10,257 nucleotides of DNA from Opitutia bacterium UBA7397. Its GTDB lineage: Bacteria > Verrucomicrobiota > Verrucomicrobiia > Opitutales > UBA953. Both the position numbers and the translations under genes were made by a program. Shown here piece by piece: positions 1-7,772 of this stretch (its first letter is position 1; each line of letters starts with the position of its first letter). A model generated the notes under the pieces. That model was not told the origin of the DNA. It made no database searches and was given only the letters and a program-made list of their open reading frames with translations. The DNA is taken from positions 1-10,257 of the forward strand of contig DKND01000069.1 of the NCBI GenBank assembly GCA_002470605.1, written 5' to 3'.

Positions 1-411
1 ACGCTCCCAGTCGACTTCAACTGCGGCGACAAGTTCTCGCCCGATTCCAATACGCAGGCGGCCACGATGCAGTCAGGCATCCCCGCCGGCTGGGAAGGAA
101 TGGATGCCGGTCCTGAATCCATCAAGCTTTACGAAAAAGCCATCGGTCGCGCGGGCACCGTGGTTTGGAATGGCCCTTGCGGCGTGTTCGAATTCGAAAA
201 GTTCGCGGTCGGCTCGAAGGCCATGGCAGCAGCGGTGGCACAGGCGACGGCCCGGGGCGCCATCACCATCGTTGGCGGGGGCGATACCGCTACGGCCGCC
301 AAGAAGTTTGGCGTCGATACCAAGGTGACCCATTGCTCCACGGGCGGCGGTGCTTCGCTCGAATACCTCGAAGGCAAGATTCTCCCCGGTGTCGCGGCCC
401 TCTCGGCCTAA
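1..411 (+). CDS. pgk: Phosphoglycerate kinase, C-terminal part (5' end outside window)
   Basis: This is the C-terminal 136 residues of phosphoglycerate kinase, the cytoplasmic glycolytic enzyme that interconverts 1,3-bisphosphoglycerate plus ADP and 3-phosphoglycerate plus ATP. The frame is open from the first base, so the ATG at 67 is internal and not the start. Family landmarks, in window codons, are VDFNCGDKF (4-12), IPAGWEGMDAGP (27-38), the VWNGPCGVFE block (55-64), the nucleotide-binding GGGD (92-95) and the closing STGGGASLEYLEG (113-125). About two thirds of a normal PGK of roughly 390-400 residues lies upstream. It ends in TAA 38 bases before tpiA, and pgk-tpiA is a common bacterial gene order, so co-transcription is likely. 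No defect is visible in the part present. The family assignment is near certain. Confidence 0.97.
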   Translation, partial: TLPVDFNCGDKFSPDSNTQAATMQSGIPAGWEGMDAGPESIKLYEKAIGRAGTVVWNGPCGVFEFEKFAVGSKAMAAAVAQATARGAITIVGGGDTATAAKKFGVDTKVTHCSTGGGASLEYLEGKILPGVAALSA

Positions 412-449
412 CCCTTCGTCCTTAACCTCCATTTTAACCCCTATTTACT

Positions 450-1226
450 ATGTCTAAACGCACACCTCTCATCGCTGGTAACTGGAAGATGAATAAGACC
501 GCCACCGAAGGCGTCGAACTCGTCCAAGCCATTTCCGCCGCCGTCGGTATCGAGTCCGCCGTCCAAATCGTGCTCTGTCCTCCATTCACGGCCCTCTCGG
601 CCGTCAGTGCCGCCGTCGAAGGCACCCACCTCGCCGTCGGGGCTCAGAACATGCACGACAAGGTCAATGGCGCTTTCACGGGCGAAGTCTCGGCCGTGAT
701 GCTGCGCAACCTCCATGTCACCCACGTGATCTTGGGACATAGCGAACGTCGGAGTATCTTCGGCGAAGACGATGCTTTCATTAACCGTAAGGTCCTCGCC
801 GCTTTGGAGGCTTCCCTAAAGCCTATCCTCTGCGTCGGAGAATTGCTGGCCGAGCGCGAAGCAGGCACCACCAAGGACGTGGTACGTCGTCAGATTGAGT
901 TGGGCCTGCAGGGCGTTCCCGCCAATAAAGCCGACCAGGTGATCATCGCCTATGAGCCAGTCTGGGCCATCGGAACGGGTAAGACCGCTACGCCTGCGAT
1001 GGCACAAGAGGTCCACGCTTTTATCCGCCAATTGCTGACGGCCCAATTCGGCGCCGAATCGGCCGGACGGATGCGTATTCTTTACGGTGGATCGATGAAG
1101 CCCGACAACGCTGATGCCTTGCTGGCCGAACATGATATCGATGGCGGTCTAATCGGTGGCGCCGCCCTAGAAGCCAAAGGTTTCGTCGCCTTGGTACAGA
1201 GCGCAGCAAAGTCGCTTTCGGCTTAA
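450..1226 (+). CDS. tpiA: Triosephosphate isomerase
   Basis: A complete 258-residue triosephosphate isomerase, which interconverts dihydroxyacetone phosphate and glyceraldehyde 3-phosphate in the cytoplasm; the length is normal for the family. Catalytic residues are all in place: Asn11 and Lys13 in GNWKMN (10-15), His97 in ILGHSERR (94-101) and Glu169 in AYEPVWAIGTGKT (167-179), which is also the flexible loop 6. The phosphate-binding YGGSMKPDNA (212-221) and GGLIGGAAL (232-240) follow. The ATG at 450 puts the GNWKMN motif at the usual distance from the N-terminus. The bases before it (CCCCTATTTACT) contain no Shine-Dalgarno motif. It follows pgk by 38 bases and is followed by a long hairpin at 1243-1296, so it appears to close the glycolytic transcription unit. 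The secG gene often found after tpiA is absent. Confidence 0.98.
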   Translation: MSKRTPLIAGNWKMNKTATEGVELVQAISAAVGIESAVQIVLCPPFTALSAVSAAVEGTHLAVGAQNMHDKVNGAFTGEVSAVMLRNLHVTHVILGHSERRSIFGEDDAFINRKVLAALEASLKPILCVGELLAEREAGTTKDVVRRQIELGLQGVPANKADQVIIAYEPVWAIGTGKTATPAMAQEVHAFIRQLLTAQFGAESAGRMRILYGGSMKPDNADALLAEHDIDGGLIGGAALEAKGFVALVQSAAKSLSA

Positions 1227-1242
1227 TTTAGCGCGGTTTAGC

Positions 1243-1296
1243 ATTAGACCAGCGACGGATTAGGCCGACAAGGGGTCTATCCATCGCTGGTCTAAT
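1243..1296. terminator. Long hairpin after tpiA, terminator-like but lacking a U-tract
   Basis: The arms 1243-1260 and 1279-1296 pair at 17 of 18 positions. The outer 13 bases (ATTAGACCAGCGA with TCGCTGGTCTAAT) are perfect, followed by one C/A mismatch (1256/1283) and four more pairs. After an unpaired T at 1261, the stem can continue with 1262-1266 on 1274-1278 (one G-U pair), leaving a seven-base loop GACAAGG. It starts 17 bases after the tpiA stop. Position suggests it ends pgk-tpiA transcription or protects the 3' end of the message. No T-run follows on either strand, so a classical intrinsic terminator is not shown. It could instead be a dispersed palindromic repeat. The structure is certain on paper; its function is inferred. 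Confidence 0.55.
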
Positions 1297-1332
1297 AGTT
1301 AAAATCACGCCCGGAAGAAGGTTTTACACTTT

Positions 1333-1362
1333 TTAACAATTTAGAATTATTCTAAGTAATAT
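1333..1362 (+). promoter_or_regulatory. Candidate sigma-70-type promoter for the act operon
   Basis: TTAACA (1333-1338, five of six to TTGACA) and TAATAT (1357-1362, four of six to TATAAT) are separated by 18 bases within the most AT-rich part of the gap. An alternative -10, TATAAA (1360-1365), fits better by sequence but would need a 21-base spacer. Transcription from here would give a leader of about 280 bases before actA, which is long. No better promoter-like pair was found nearer to the gene. AT-rich DNA produces such matches readily, so this is a tentative call based on composition, position and the palindrome in its spacer. Confidence 0.35.
1341..1355. promoter_or_regulatory. Perfect 7-1-7 palindrome, candidate Fur/PerR-family operator
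   Basis: TTAGAATTATTCTAA is a perfect inverted repeat with seven-base arms around one central base. The 7-1-7 layout is that of Fur-superfamily operators, and it differs from the classical PerR box TTATAATNATTATAA by one base in each arm. It lies entirely within the spacer of the candidate promoter, where a bound dimer would block RNA polymerase. A repressor responding to iron or peroxide would make sense upstream of an operon needing many haems and Fe-S clusters. The symmetry is seen; the regulator and its identity are inferred. No regulator gene lies in the window. Confidence 0.35.
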
Positions 1363-1429
1363 AAATAACTGTTTATCAATTCTTTAAGTATCAAACTCGC
1401 AATTCGTTCACAGGCTTATTCACGGTATG

Positions 1430-1463
1430 CCCAATTTTAACCCCTAACAAACGGTAAAATGGG
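1430..1463. other. Small imperfect hairpin in the presumed act leader
   Basis: CCCA (1430-1433) pairs with TGGG (1460-1463), TTTTA (1435-1439) with TAAAA (1455-1459), and CC (1441-1442) with GG (1453-1454). That gives about 11 pairs with single-base bulges at A1434 and A1440 and a ten-base loop. Its left part, ATTTTAACCCCTA (1434-1446), is repeated exactly at 431-443 just before tpiA. It lies downstream of the candidate promoter and so could be a leader structure. Such a short, AT-rich stem may also be chance, and no riboswitch class is recognised. Confidence 0.25.
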
Positions 1464-1647
1464 ACGAAAATTTGGTTGCGAAGGGGGTGGGGGTTTCGTG
1501 CCTCTGAATGCAAAAATCAATGTGCGAGCTTCCCGCCTCTTGTCAGAGCCAACTGGATCATCCCAGCCCTCTTCGCGCGTCTAACGCCGGCAACAATCGC
1601 TCCATGTCCTTCCCCTTTATCCGCTAACTTCTACCGATTGTTCCGCG

Positions 1648-2349
1648 ATGCGTAAGCTCCTCGATTACCTTAACCGTTCGGCCCCTCGGGGGAATTTCTT
1701 CTCCCGTTCCGTCAATGCCGCGCCTTTCCAGATTTTGGTCTGCCTGCTGATCACGGGCGTGGTCGTCGTCGCGGCGGTGAACGAATACGCCACCAATAAA
1801 TATCTTAATGTCGGTTATACGCCGGATCAACCCGTGGCTTTCGATCACTCCTTCCATGCTGGACCTGATTCGGTCCTCGGTCTGGATTGTCGTTATTGCC
1901 ATAACTTCGTCGATCGTTCGGGACACTCCAACGTGCCGACGACCAATACGTGTTGGAACTGTCACAGCATTGTGAAGCCCGAGAGCCCCGCCTTGGCTTT
2001 GGTTAAACGGAGCGTCGAGACCGGCGAAGCGATTCGCTGGGTCAAGGTCCACAAGGTTCCTGATTACGTTTATTTCAACCATTCGGTGCACGTGAATCGC
2101 GGCGTCAGTTGCGTTGAGTGTCACGGCCGAATCGACCAACAGGCCGTTGTCGGTCAGCAGAAATCTTTGAACATGTCGTTCTGTCTCGATTGTCACCGCA
2201 ATCCCGAGCAGGTGTTGCGCCCGCTGGACAAGGTCTACGACCTCTCCTGGAAAGCCACTTCGCCCGCCGCTCAAGTCGAGCAAGGTTCGAAGTTCGTCCA
2301 CGACTGGAAGGTCAATCCACCCCAGAGCTGCTCCGGCTGCCACCGCTAA
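1648..2349 (+). CDS. actA: Alternative complex III subunit ActA, pentahaem cytochrome c
   Basis: A 233-residue membrane-anchored multihaem cytochrome, the ActA subunit of Alternative Complex III, which collects electrons from the Fe-S subunit ActB and passes them to the monohaem ActE on the periplasmic side. Five CxxCH sites are visible, with haem-ligand His at residues 85, 106, 159, 183 and 232; the last is two residues from the C-terminus. FDHSFHAG (65-72) and FNHSVHVNRG (143-152) supply extra His residues typical of bis-His ligation. One hydrophobic helix at about 28-46 forms an uncleaved signal anchor. The phrase NVPTTNTCWNCH (95-106) is very characteristic of ActA. Five haems match the known ActA. 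The ATG start gives the usual short N-terminal segment before the helix; there is no Shine-Dalgarno motif. actB starts 19 bases after the stop, so the two are almost certainly co-transcribed. Confidence 0.95.
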   Translation: MRKLLDYLNRSAPRGNFFSRSVNAAPFQILVCLLITGVVVVAAVNEYATNKYLNVGYTPDQPVAFDHSFHAGPDSVLGLDCRYCHNFVDRSGHSNVPTTNTCWNCHSIVKPESPALALVKRSVETGEAIRWVKVHKVPDYVYFNHSVHVNRGVSCVECHGRIDQQAVVGQQKSLNMSFCLDCHRNPEQVLRPLDKVYDLSWKATSPAAQVEQGSKFVHDWKVNPPQSCSGCHR

Positions 2350-2368
2350 TCCCTAAATAATTTTCACG

Positions 2369-5300
2369 ATGAGCAAGAAAGTCTTTGAACACCCCGTCGC
2401 CCAAGCCGGCGAAACCACGGGTCCGAGTTATTGGCGCAGCCTTGAGGAGCGTAACAAGACGCCTGAATTCCGCACCCGTGCGGAACGTGAATTCGTCGAG
2501 GGCGCTTCCGCGATCTCGACCGTCGAGCGACGTGAGTTCCTGATGCTGATGGGAGCGTCGTTCGGTCTGGCTGGTCTCGGTCTTGCGGGTTGCCGCGAGC
2601 CTCGTAACCACACTTTGCCTTACGCCAAGCAACCCGAGAACACGATCCCAGGAGTACCGACTTTTTACGCAACTTCCTTCCCCGGCGAATCGGCCAACCA
2701 GCCGCTCGTGGTCGAAACGCACCAACACCGGCCCACGAAGGTGGAAGGTAATCCAAGCCACGCCGCGAACGGCACCGCTTCCTCGAAATTCGCCCAAGCC
2801 AGTATCCTTGACCTGTACGATCCAGATCGTGCTCAGGCTTCTTATGGCGCCAATGGGGCCCAACTTTCCGTTGCGGAAGTCCGCGATCTTCTTCGCATGC
2901 TTGCTGCCTCCGCTAAAAGCGATGCAGGCGCTGGCTTAGCCTTCCTTGCCCGCCCATCGTCTTCGCCGACGCGCGCCCGTCTAGTGGCGGCGATTCAAGC
3001 GGCATATCCGAAGGCCCGCTGGGTTGAATACACGCCAGTCTCGCAGCATAACGCGACCCGTGCCCTCGGTGCGCAGGTTTTGCCCGATTACGCGAAGGCT
3101 CGCCGCGTCTTAAGCCTCGATCGCGATTTCCTCGGTGCGCACGATGGCACCGTCGAAGATACCCGTGCGTATTCTGCCGCTCGTCGCGCGGATAGTGCCG
3201 ATCAAGCCGAGAAGATGACCCGTCTCTATGTCGTAGAGTCGACCTTTACTTTGACGGGTGGAGCAGCCGATCACCGTCTCCGTGCTTCCACTTCGCATAT
3301 CTCATCCCTGGCCGCGCTCTTTGCCGCTGAGGTTTTGACGCAGTCGGGACACGCTTCCGAAGGGGCTGCGCTGAAGGCAAAAGTTTCCGGAGTGCAAGTC
3401 GACGAACGCTGGGTCAAGGAGTGCGTCGCCGATCTGGTGCAAGCCAAGGGCGAAGCCCTGATCGTCGCCGGTGATCATCTCACAGACGATGCGCACCGTG
3501 CCGTCTTCCTTGCCAATCAGGCCTTGGGCGCAGCTGTTCGCTATGTTTCAGCACCCGCCTCATCGGGTGTGACGATTTCAGATCTGGCTACCAAGCCGGC
3601 AGAGACGTTGGTAATTCTCGGCGGTAATCCTGCGTACGATGGGCCTGCTGACATCAATTTCTCGTCCGCCGTTAAGTCAGCGAAGAAAGTCGTCCGTCTG
3701 GGTTATCACGGCGCTGCTTTTGATGAGACCTCTTCGTGGGTGAAGTCCGTGGGCGGTACGGTCATCGCTTCTTCCCATTACCTCGAAAGTTGGTCCGATG
3801 GTCGCACCGTTGACGGCACCTATGTGCCGGTTCAGCCGATGATTGACCCGCTCTTCCCGACTTTCTCCGAACTCGAGGTGCTGGCACCTTTTGCCGGCCT
3901 TGCGAAAGAGCCTTTTGCCTTGGTGCGAGAAACTTTCAACGCCCTCGCCAAAGATCATTCCGACCAAGCCTTTGCCGCCTGGCTCGCCGAAGGCGTGTTG
4001 GCGGATTCCCGTTACGCAACGTCGCAACCTCACGTCACCGCTTCGCAGATCAAGCCTTTCAAGGCTCCGGTGCTCTCCTTTGATGCGCTTGAAGTTCGCA
4101 TTCTTCCCAGCGTGCATGCGGGCGATGGTCTTTACGCGAACAATGGTTGGTTGGCCGAGGCACCCGACCCGATGTCCAAGACCTGCTGGGAAAATGTGAT
4201 TTTAATCAGTCCTAAGTTGGCCGCCAAACTCGAAGTCGAGCCCGAGCCGATGCTGATCAATAAGATTGGGCAGATGAATCGTAACATCAATCTGACTGTC
4301 GCCGGTCGTTTGCTCTGTCGCATCGCTAAGGTCACCGTGGACGGCGTCACGATCCAAGGTCCGGTCTTTATCATGCCAGGAATGGCAGACTATACGCTCG
4401 GCCTGCAGCTGGGCTTTGGTCGCACGGTCGCCGGTCGCGTCGCGACTCGGGTCGACGAACGTCTCGCTGGTCGTGTGACGGGTAACGGCTTCAGTGCCTA
4501 CCCGCTCGTTTCTTCGGTCGCCTCCGCTTATCGTTCCAGTGCGCACCTCGAGCTCACCGCTGCGACGGTGCCTGTCTGTAACATGCAGGACCACTGGTCC
4601 ATGGAAGGTCGTGATATCGTGCGCGAAGGAAACGCGGAAGACCTCCGGGAGAACGCTGATTTTGCGAAGCTGGGCATCGATGGCCATGCTCCTGCCGTTT
4701 ACGGCAAGGACGGCACGATGAGTCCCGCTCAGAAGGCGATTACCACCCCGCGTGGTAATTCTGCGTATGAGCACCCCGATCATTCGGTCGCTCCAAACGT
4801 CGCCGTCTGGAAGGGACACGAAGACGAATTCCTTCCGCTGCAGCAGTGGGGAATGTCCATCGATTTGAATACTTGCACGGGTTGCAACGCTTGCGTGACC
4901 GCCTGCCAGTCCGAAAATAATATTCCCGTCGTCGGTCGCGATCAGGTCCTCAAGGGACGCAATATGCAGTGGATTCGCCTCGACCGTTATTTCTTCGACG
5001 GACGCGATAACGCCGGCCTGGCAATCCCCGAAGACCCGCAAGTCACTTTCATGGGCGTCGCCTGTCAGCATTGCGAAACGGCTCCTTGCGAAACGGTTTG
5101 TCCGGCCAACGCCACCGTCCACGACGACCAAGGTCTCAATACGATGGCCTACAACCGTTGTATCGGTACTCGTTACTGCGCCAATAATTGCCCGTACAAA
5201 GTTCGTCGCTTCAACTTCCTCGATTACAATAAGCGCGAAGCTGGTCACTACTACGAAGGCCCTCTCGGGCCCGCTAAGTTGCCGAAAGATCCGGCCGATC

Positions 5301-5770
5301 TTCCTCAGCTCCAGAAAAATCCGGACGTTTCCGTGCGGATGCGTGGGGTCATGGAAAAGTGCACCTATTGCGTCCAGCGCATTCAGGAAGCCAAGATCCA
5401 CGCCAAAGTCCGCGCCAAGAACTCGGCGGACGTTAAGGTCGCTGACGGCACGCTGCAGGTGGCCTGTCAGCAGGCTTGCCCAGCTGGCGCCATCGAATTC
5501 GGCGACATCACCGATCCGAACTCCCGCGTTTCCAAGGCCAAGGCTTCGACTCGCTCGTATGGCGCGTTGACCTACCTGAATACCCGCCCGCGCACGACTT
5601 ACCAAGCCAAGTTGCGCAATCTCAACCCGAAGATGCCGGGTGCCAATCGCGTGCCCCTCTCTCGCAAGGAGATGGCCGGTCGCGAAGGCCACGCCGCTCC
5701 GCACGGTGCGGTTCATGCCGAAGCCCATGGCGCCGCCGAAGCCCATGGTTCGGAACATCACTCTAAGTAA
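2369..5770 (+). CDS. actB: Alternative complex III subunit ActB, Mo-oxidoreductase-like plus Fe-S fusion
   Basis: A 1133-residue periplasmic ActB. Residues from about 85 to 800 resemble the molybdopterin oxidoreductase catalytic fold, which in known ACIII carries no molybdenum cofactor. Residues 830-1060 are a four-cluster ferredoxin-like domain. Cluster Cys runs are 836/839/842/846, 899/902/907/911, 931/937/941 and 998/1001/1033/1037. In the third set the expected second Cys is Thr934 (CIGTRYCANNCPYK), as expected for the single [3Fe-4S] centre of ACIII alongside three [4Fe-4S]. The N-terminus begins with a conserved YWRSLEERNKTPEF segment. A late Tat-like signal ERREFLMLMG (53-62) follows, then a lipobox LAGC with Cys75, implying export folded and then lipid anchoring. 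The last 30 residues are rich in His (seven). The start at 2369 retains the full extended Tat segment. actC follows after 22 bases. Confidence 0.96.
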   Translation: MSKKVFEHPVAQAGETTGPSYWRSLEERNKTPEFRTRAEREFVEGASAISTVERREFLMLMGASFGLAGLGLAGCREPRNHTLPYAKQPENTIPGVPTFYATSFPGESANQPLVVETHQHRPTKVEGNPSHAANGTASSKFAQASILDLYDPDRAQASYGANGAQLSVAEVRDLLRMLAASAKSDAGAGLAFLARPSSSPTRARLVAAIQAAYPKARWVEYTPVSQHNATRALGAQVLPDYAKARRVLSLDRDFLGAHDGTVEDTRAYSAARRADSADQAEKMTRLYVVESTFTLTGGAADHRLRASTSHISSLAALFAAEVLTQSGHASEGAALKAKVSGVQVDERWVKECVADLVQAKGEALIVAGDHLTDDAHRAVFLANQALGAAVRYVSAPASSGVTISDLATKPAETLVILGGNPAYDGPADINFSSAVKSAKKVVRLGYHGAAFDETSSWVKSVGGTVIASSHYLESWSDGRTVDGTYVPVQPMIDPLFPTFSELEVLAPFAGLAKEPFALVRETFNALAKDHSDQAFAAWLAEGVLADSRYATSQPHVTASQIKPFKAPVLSFDALEVRILPSVHAGDGLYANNGWLAEAPDPMSKTCWENVILISPKLAAKLEVEPEPMLINKIGQMNRNINLTVAGRLLCRIAKVTVDGVTIQGPVFIMPGMADYTLGLQLGFGRTVAGRVATRVDERLAGRVTGNGFSAYPLVSSVASAYRSSAHLELTAATVPVCNMQDHWSMEGRDIVREGNAEDLRENADFAKLGIDGHAPAVYGKDGTMSPAQKAITTPRGNSAYEHPDHSVAPNVAVWKGHEDEFLPLQQWGMSIDLNTCTGCNACVTACQSENNIPVVGRDQVLKGRNMQWIRLDRYFFDGRDNAGLAIPEDPQVTFMGVACQHCETAPCETVCPANATVHDDQGLNTMAYNRCIGTRYCANNCPYKVRRFNFLDYNKREAGHYYEGPLGPAKLPKDPADLPQLQKNPDVSVRMRGVMEKCTYCVQRIQEAKIHAKVRAKNSADVKVADGTLQVACQQACPAGAIEFGDITDPNSRVSKAKASTRSYGALTYLNTRPRTTYQAKLRNLNPKMPGANRVPLSRKEMAGREGHAAPHGAVHAEAHGAAEAHGSEHHSK

Positions 5771-5792
5771 CCCTTAAACGCATTACCGTCCC

Positions 5793-7202
<1,410 letters not shown>

Positions 7203-7221
7203 TCCCGCCGTCCCTCCACCC

Positions 7222-7764
7222 ATGAACGAACGCAACGAACGCATCCACGGGGTCGCCTGCACTTTCCGCCGGCCCTCCGACGTGTTTCACGCCGCAGAAC
7301 GCGTGCGCGATGCCGGCTGGAAATGCTGGGATGTCCATACTCCTTTCCCGATCCACGGCATGGATCAAGCCATGGGCTTGCCCCGCTCGCCCGTCCCTCG
7401 CCTGACTCTGCTCGGCGGCGTGACTGGTTTCCTGACGGGCTGTCTGCTCACCTGGTACATGAATTCCTACGACTATCCGTTGATCGTCGGCGGTAAGCCT
7501 TACTGGAGCGTGATTTTCCCGTTCCCGGTCTTGTACGAGTGCACGATTCTTTTCGCGGCGTTCGGTACGTTCTTCGGGCAGTTCATTTTCAATCGTCTGC
7601 CTCATCACCACCATCCGCTGTTTGATCTGCCCCAGTTCAGTCGGGTTTCGGACGATGCTTTCATGATTGTCCTCGAAGCGCGCGACCCGAACTTCCACCT
7701 CGATGAATCCCGCAATTTCCTGCTGTCGCTCGGCGGCCAGGAAATCACCGTTATTCGCGACTAA
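7222..7764 (+). CDS. actD: Alternative complex III subunit ActD (DUF3341 family)
   Basis: A 180-residue ActD, a small membrane subunit thought to have a structural role in Alternative Complex III. The N-terminal part (about 7-56) has the DUF3341 pattern HGVACTFRRPSDVFHAAERV, then AGWKCWDVHTPFPIHGMDQAMGL, a compact soluble domain. Two transmembrane helices follow, at about 59-81 and 99-123. A soluble C-terminal tail (125-180) ends in a strand-rich GGQEITVIRD. The tail begins with LPHHHHPLFDLP (126-137), where four consecutive His stand at 128-131. Length and layout fit the family. The start has no Shine-Dalgarno motif, being preceded by TCCCTCCACCC. actE begins only eight bases after the stop, so translation is probably coupled. 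I recognise the family from its motifs and position and cannot assign a catalytic function. Confidence 0.92.
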   Translation: MNERNERIHGVACTFRRPSDVFHAAERVRDAGWKCWDVHTPFPIHGMDQAMGLPRSPVPRLTLLGGVTGFLTGCLLTWYMNSYDYPLIVGGKPYWSVIFPFPVLYECTILFAAFGTFFGQFIFNRLPHHHHPLFDLPQFSRVSDDAFMIVLEARDPNFHLDESRNFLLSLGGQEITVIRD

Positions 7765-7772
7765 TTCGTCCC

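Larger units (their letters stand above)
1227..1647. other. Intergenic region between tpiA and the act operon
   Basis: This 421-base gap holds no convincing gene. In order it contains a TTTAGC direct repeat (1227-1232 and 1237-1242), a long hairpin (1243-1296), a strikingly AT-rich stretch (about 1320-1400) with a promoter-like pair of hexamers and a perfect palindrome, a second smaller hairpin (1430-1463), a G5-T-G5 run (1483-1493), and a pyrimidine-rich stretch up to actA. Two tiny reading frames are seen. One at 1459-1584 has 41 codons (MGRKFGCEGGGG...). One at 1604-1627 has seven codons (MSFPFIR) and ends 20 bases before actA. Neither has a ribosome binding site or recognisable similarity, so I do not call them genes. 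The base composition differs sharply from the GC-rich genes on either side, as expected for a regulatory region. Confidence 0.8.

Noticed and set aside
1227..1300. A tRNA or small RNA gene in the hairpin after tpiA.
   Set aside because: There is no cloverleaf, anticodon arm or CCA end; it is a single long stem.
1483..1493. G5-T-G5 run as a G-quadruplex.
   Set aside because: Only two G-runs are adjacent; a quadruplex needs four, and no others lie close enough.
1459..1584. A 41-codon frame in the gap (MGRKFGCEGGGG...).
   Set aside because: No ribosome binding site, no recognisable similarity, and it spans the G-run; a frame this short is expected by chance.
1624..2343. A 239-codon open frame on the - strand opposite actA.
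   Set aside because: It mirrors the actA coding frame and has no recognisable domain; the five CxxCH sites make the + strand frame the real gene.
4061..4087. Apparent loss of molybdenum-cofactor function in the ActB N-terminal half.
   Set aside because: Absence of molybdopterin is the normal state for ActB in characterised ACIII, so this is not decay; no frameshift or stop interrupts the gene.
4202..5761. A 519-codon open frame on the - strand opposite actB.
   Set aside because: It lies wholly antisense to the well-supported Fe-S half of actB, shows no family motif, and is of the kind that codon bias in GC-rich genes produces on the opposite strand.
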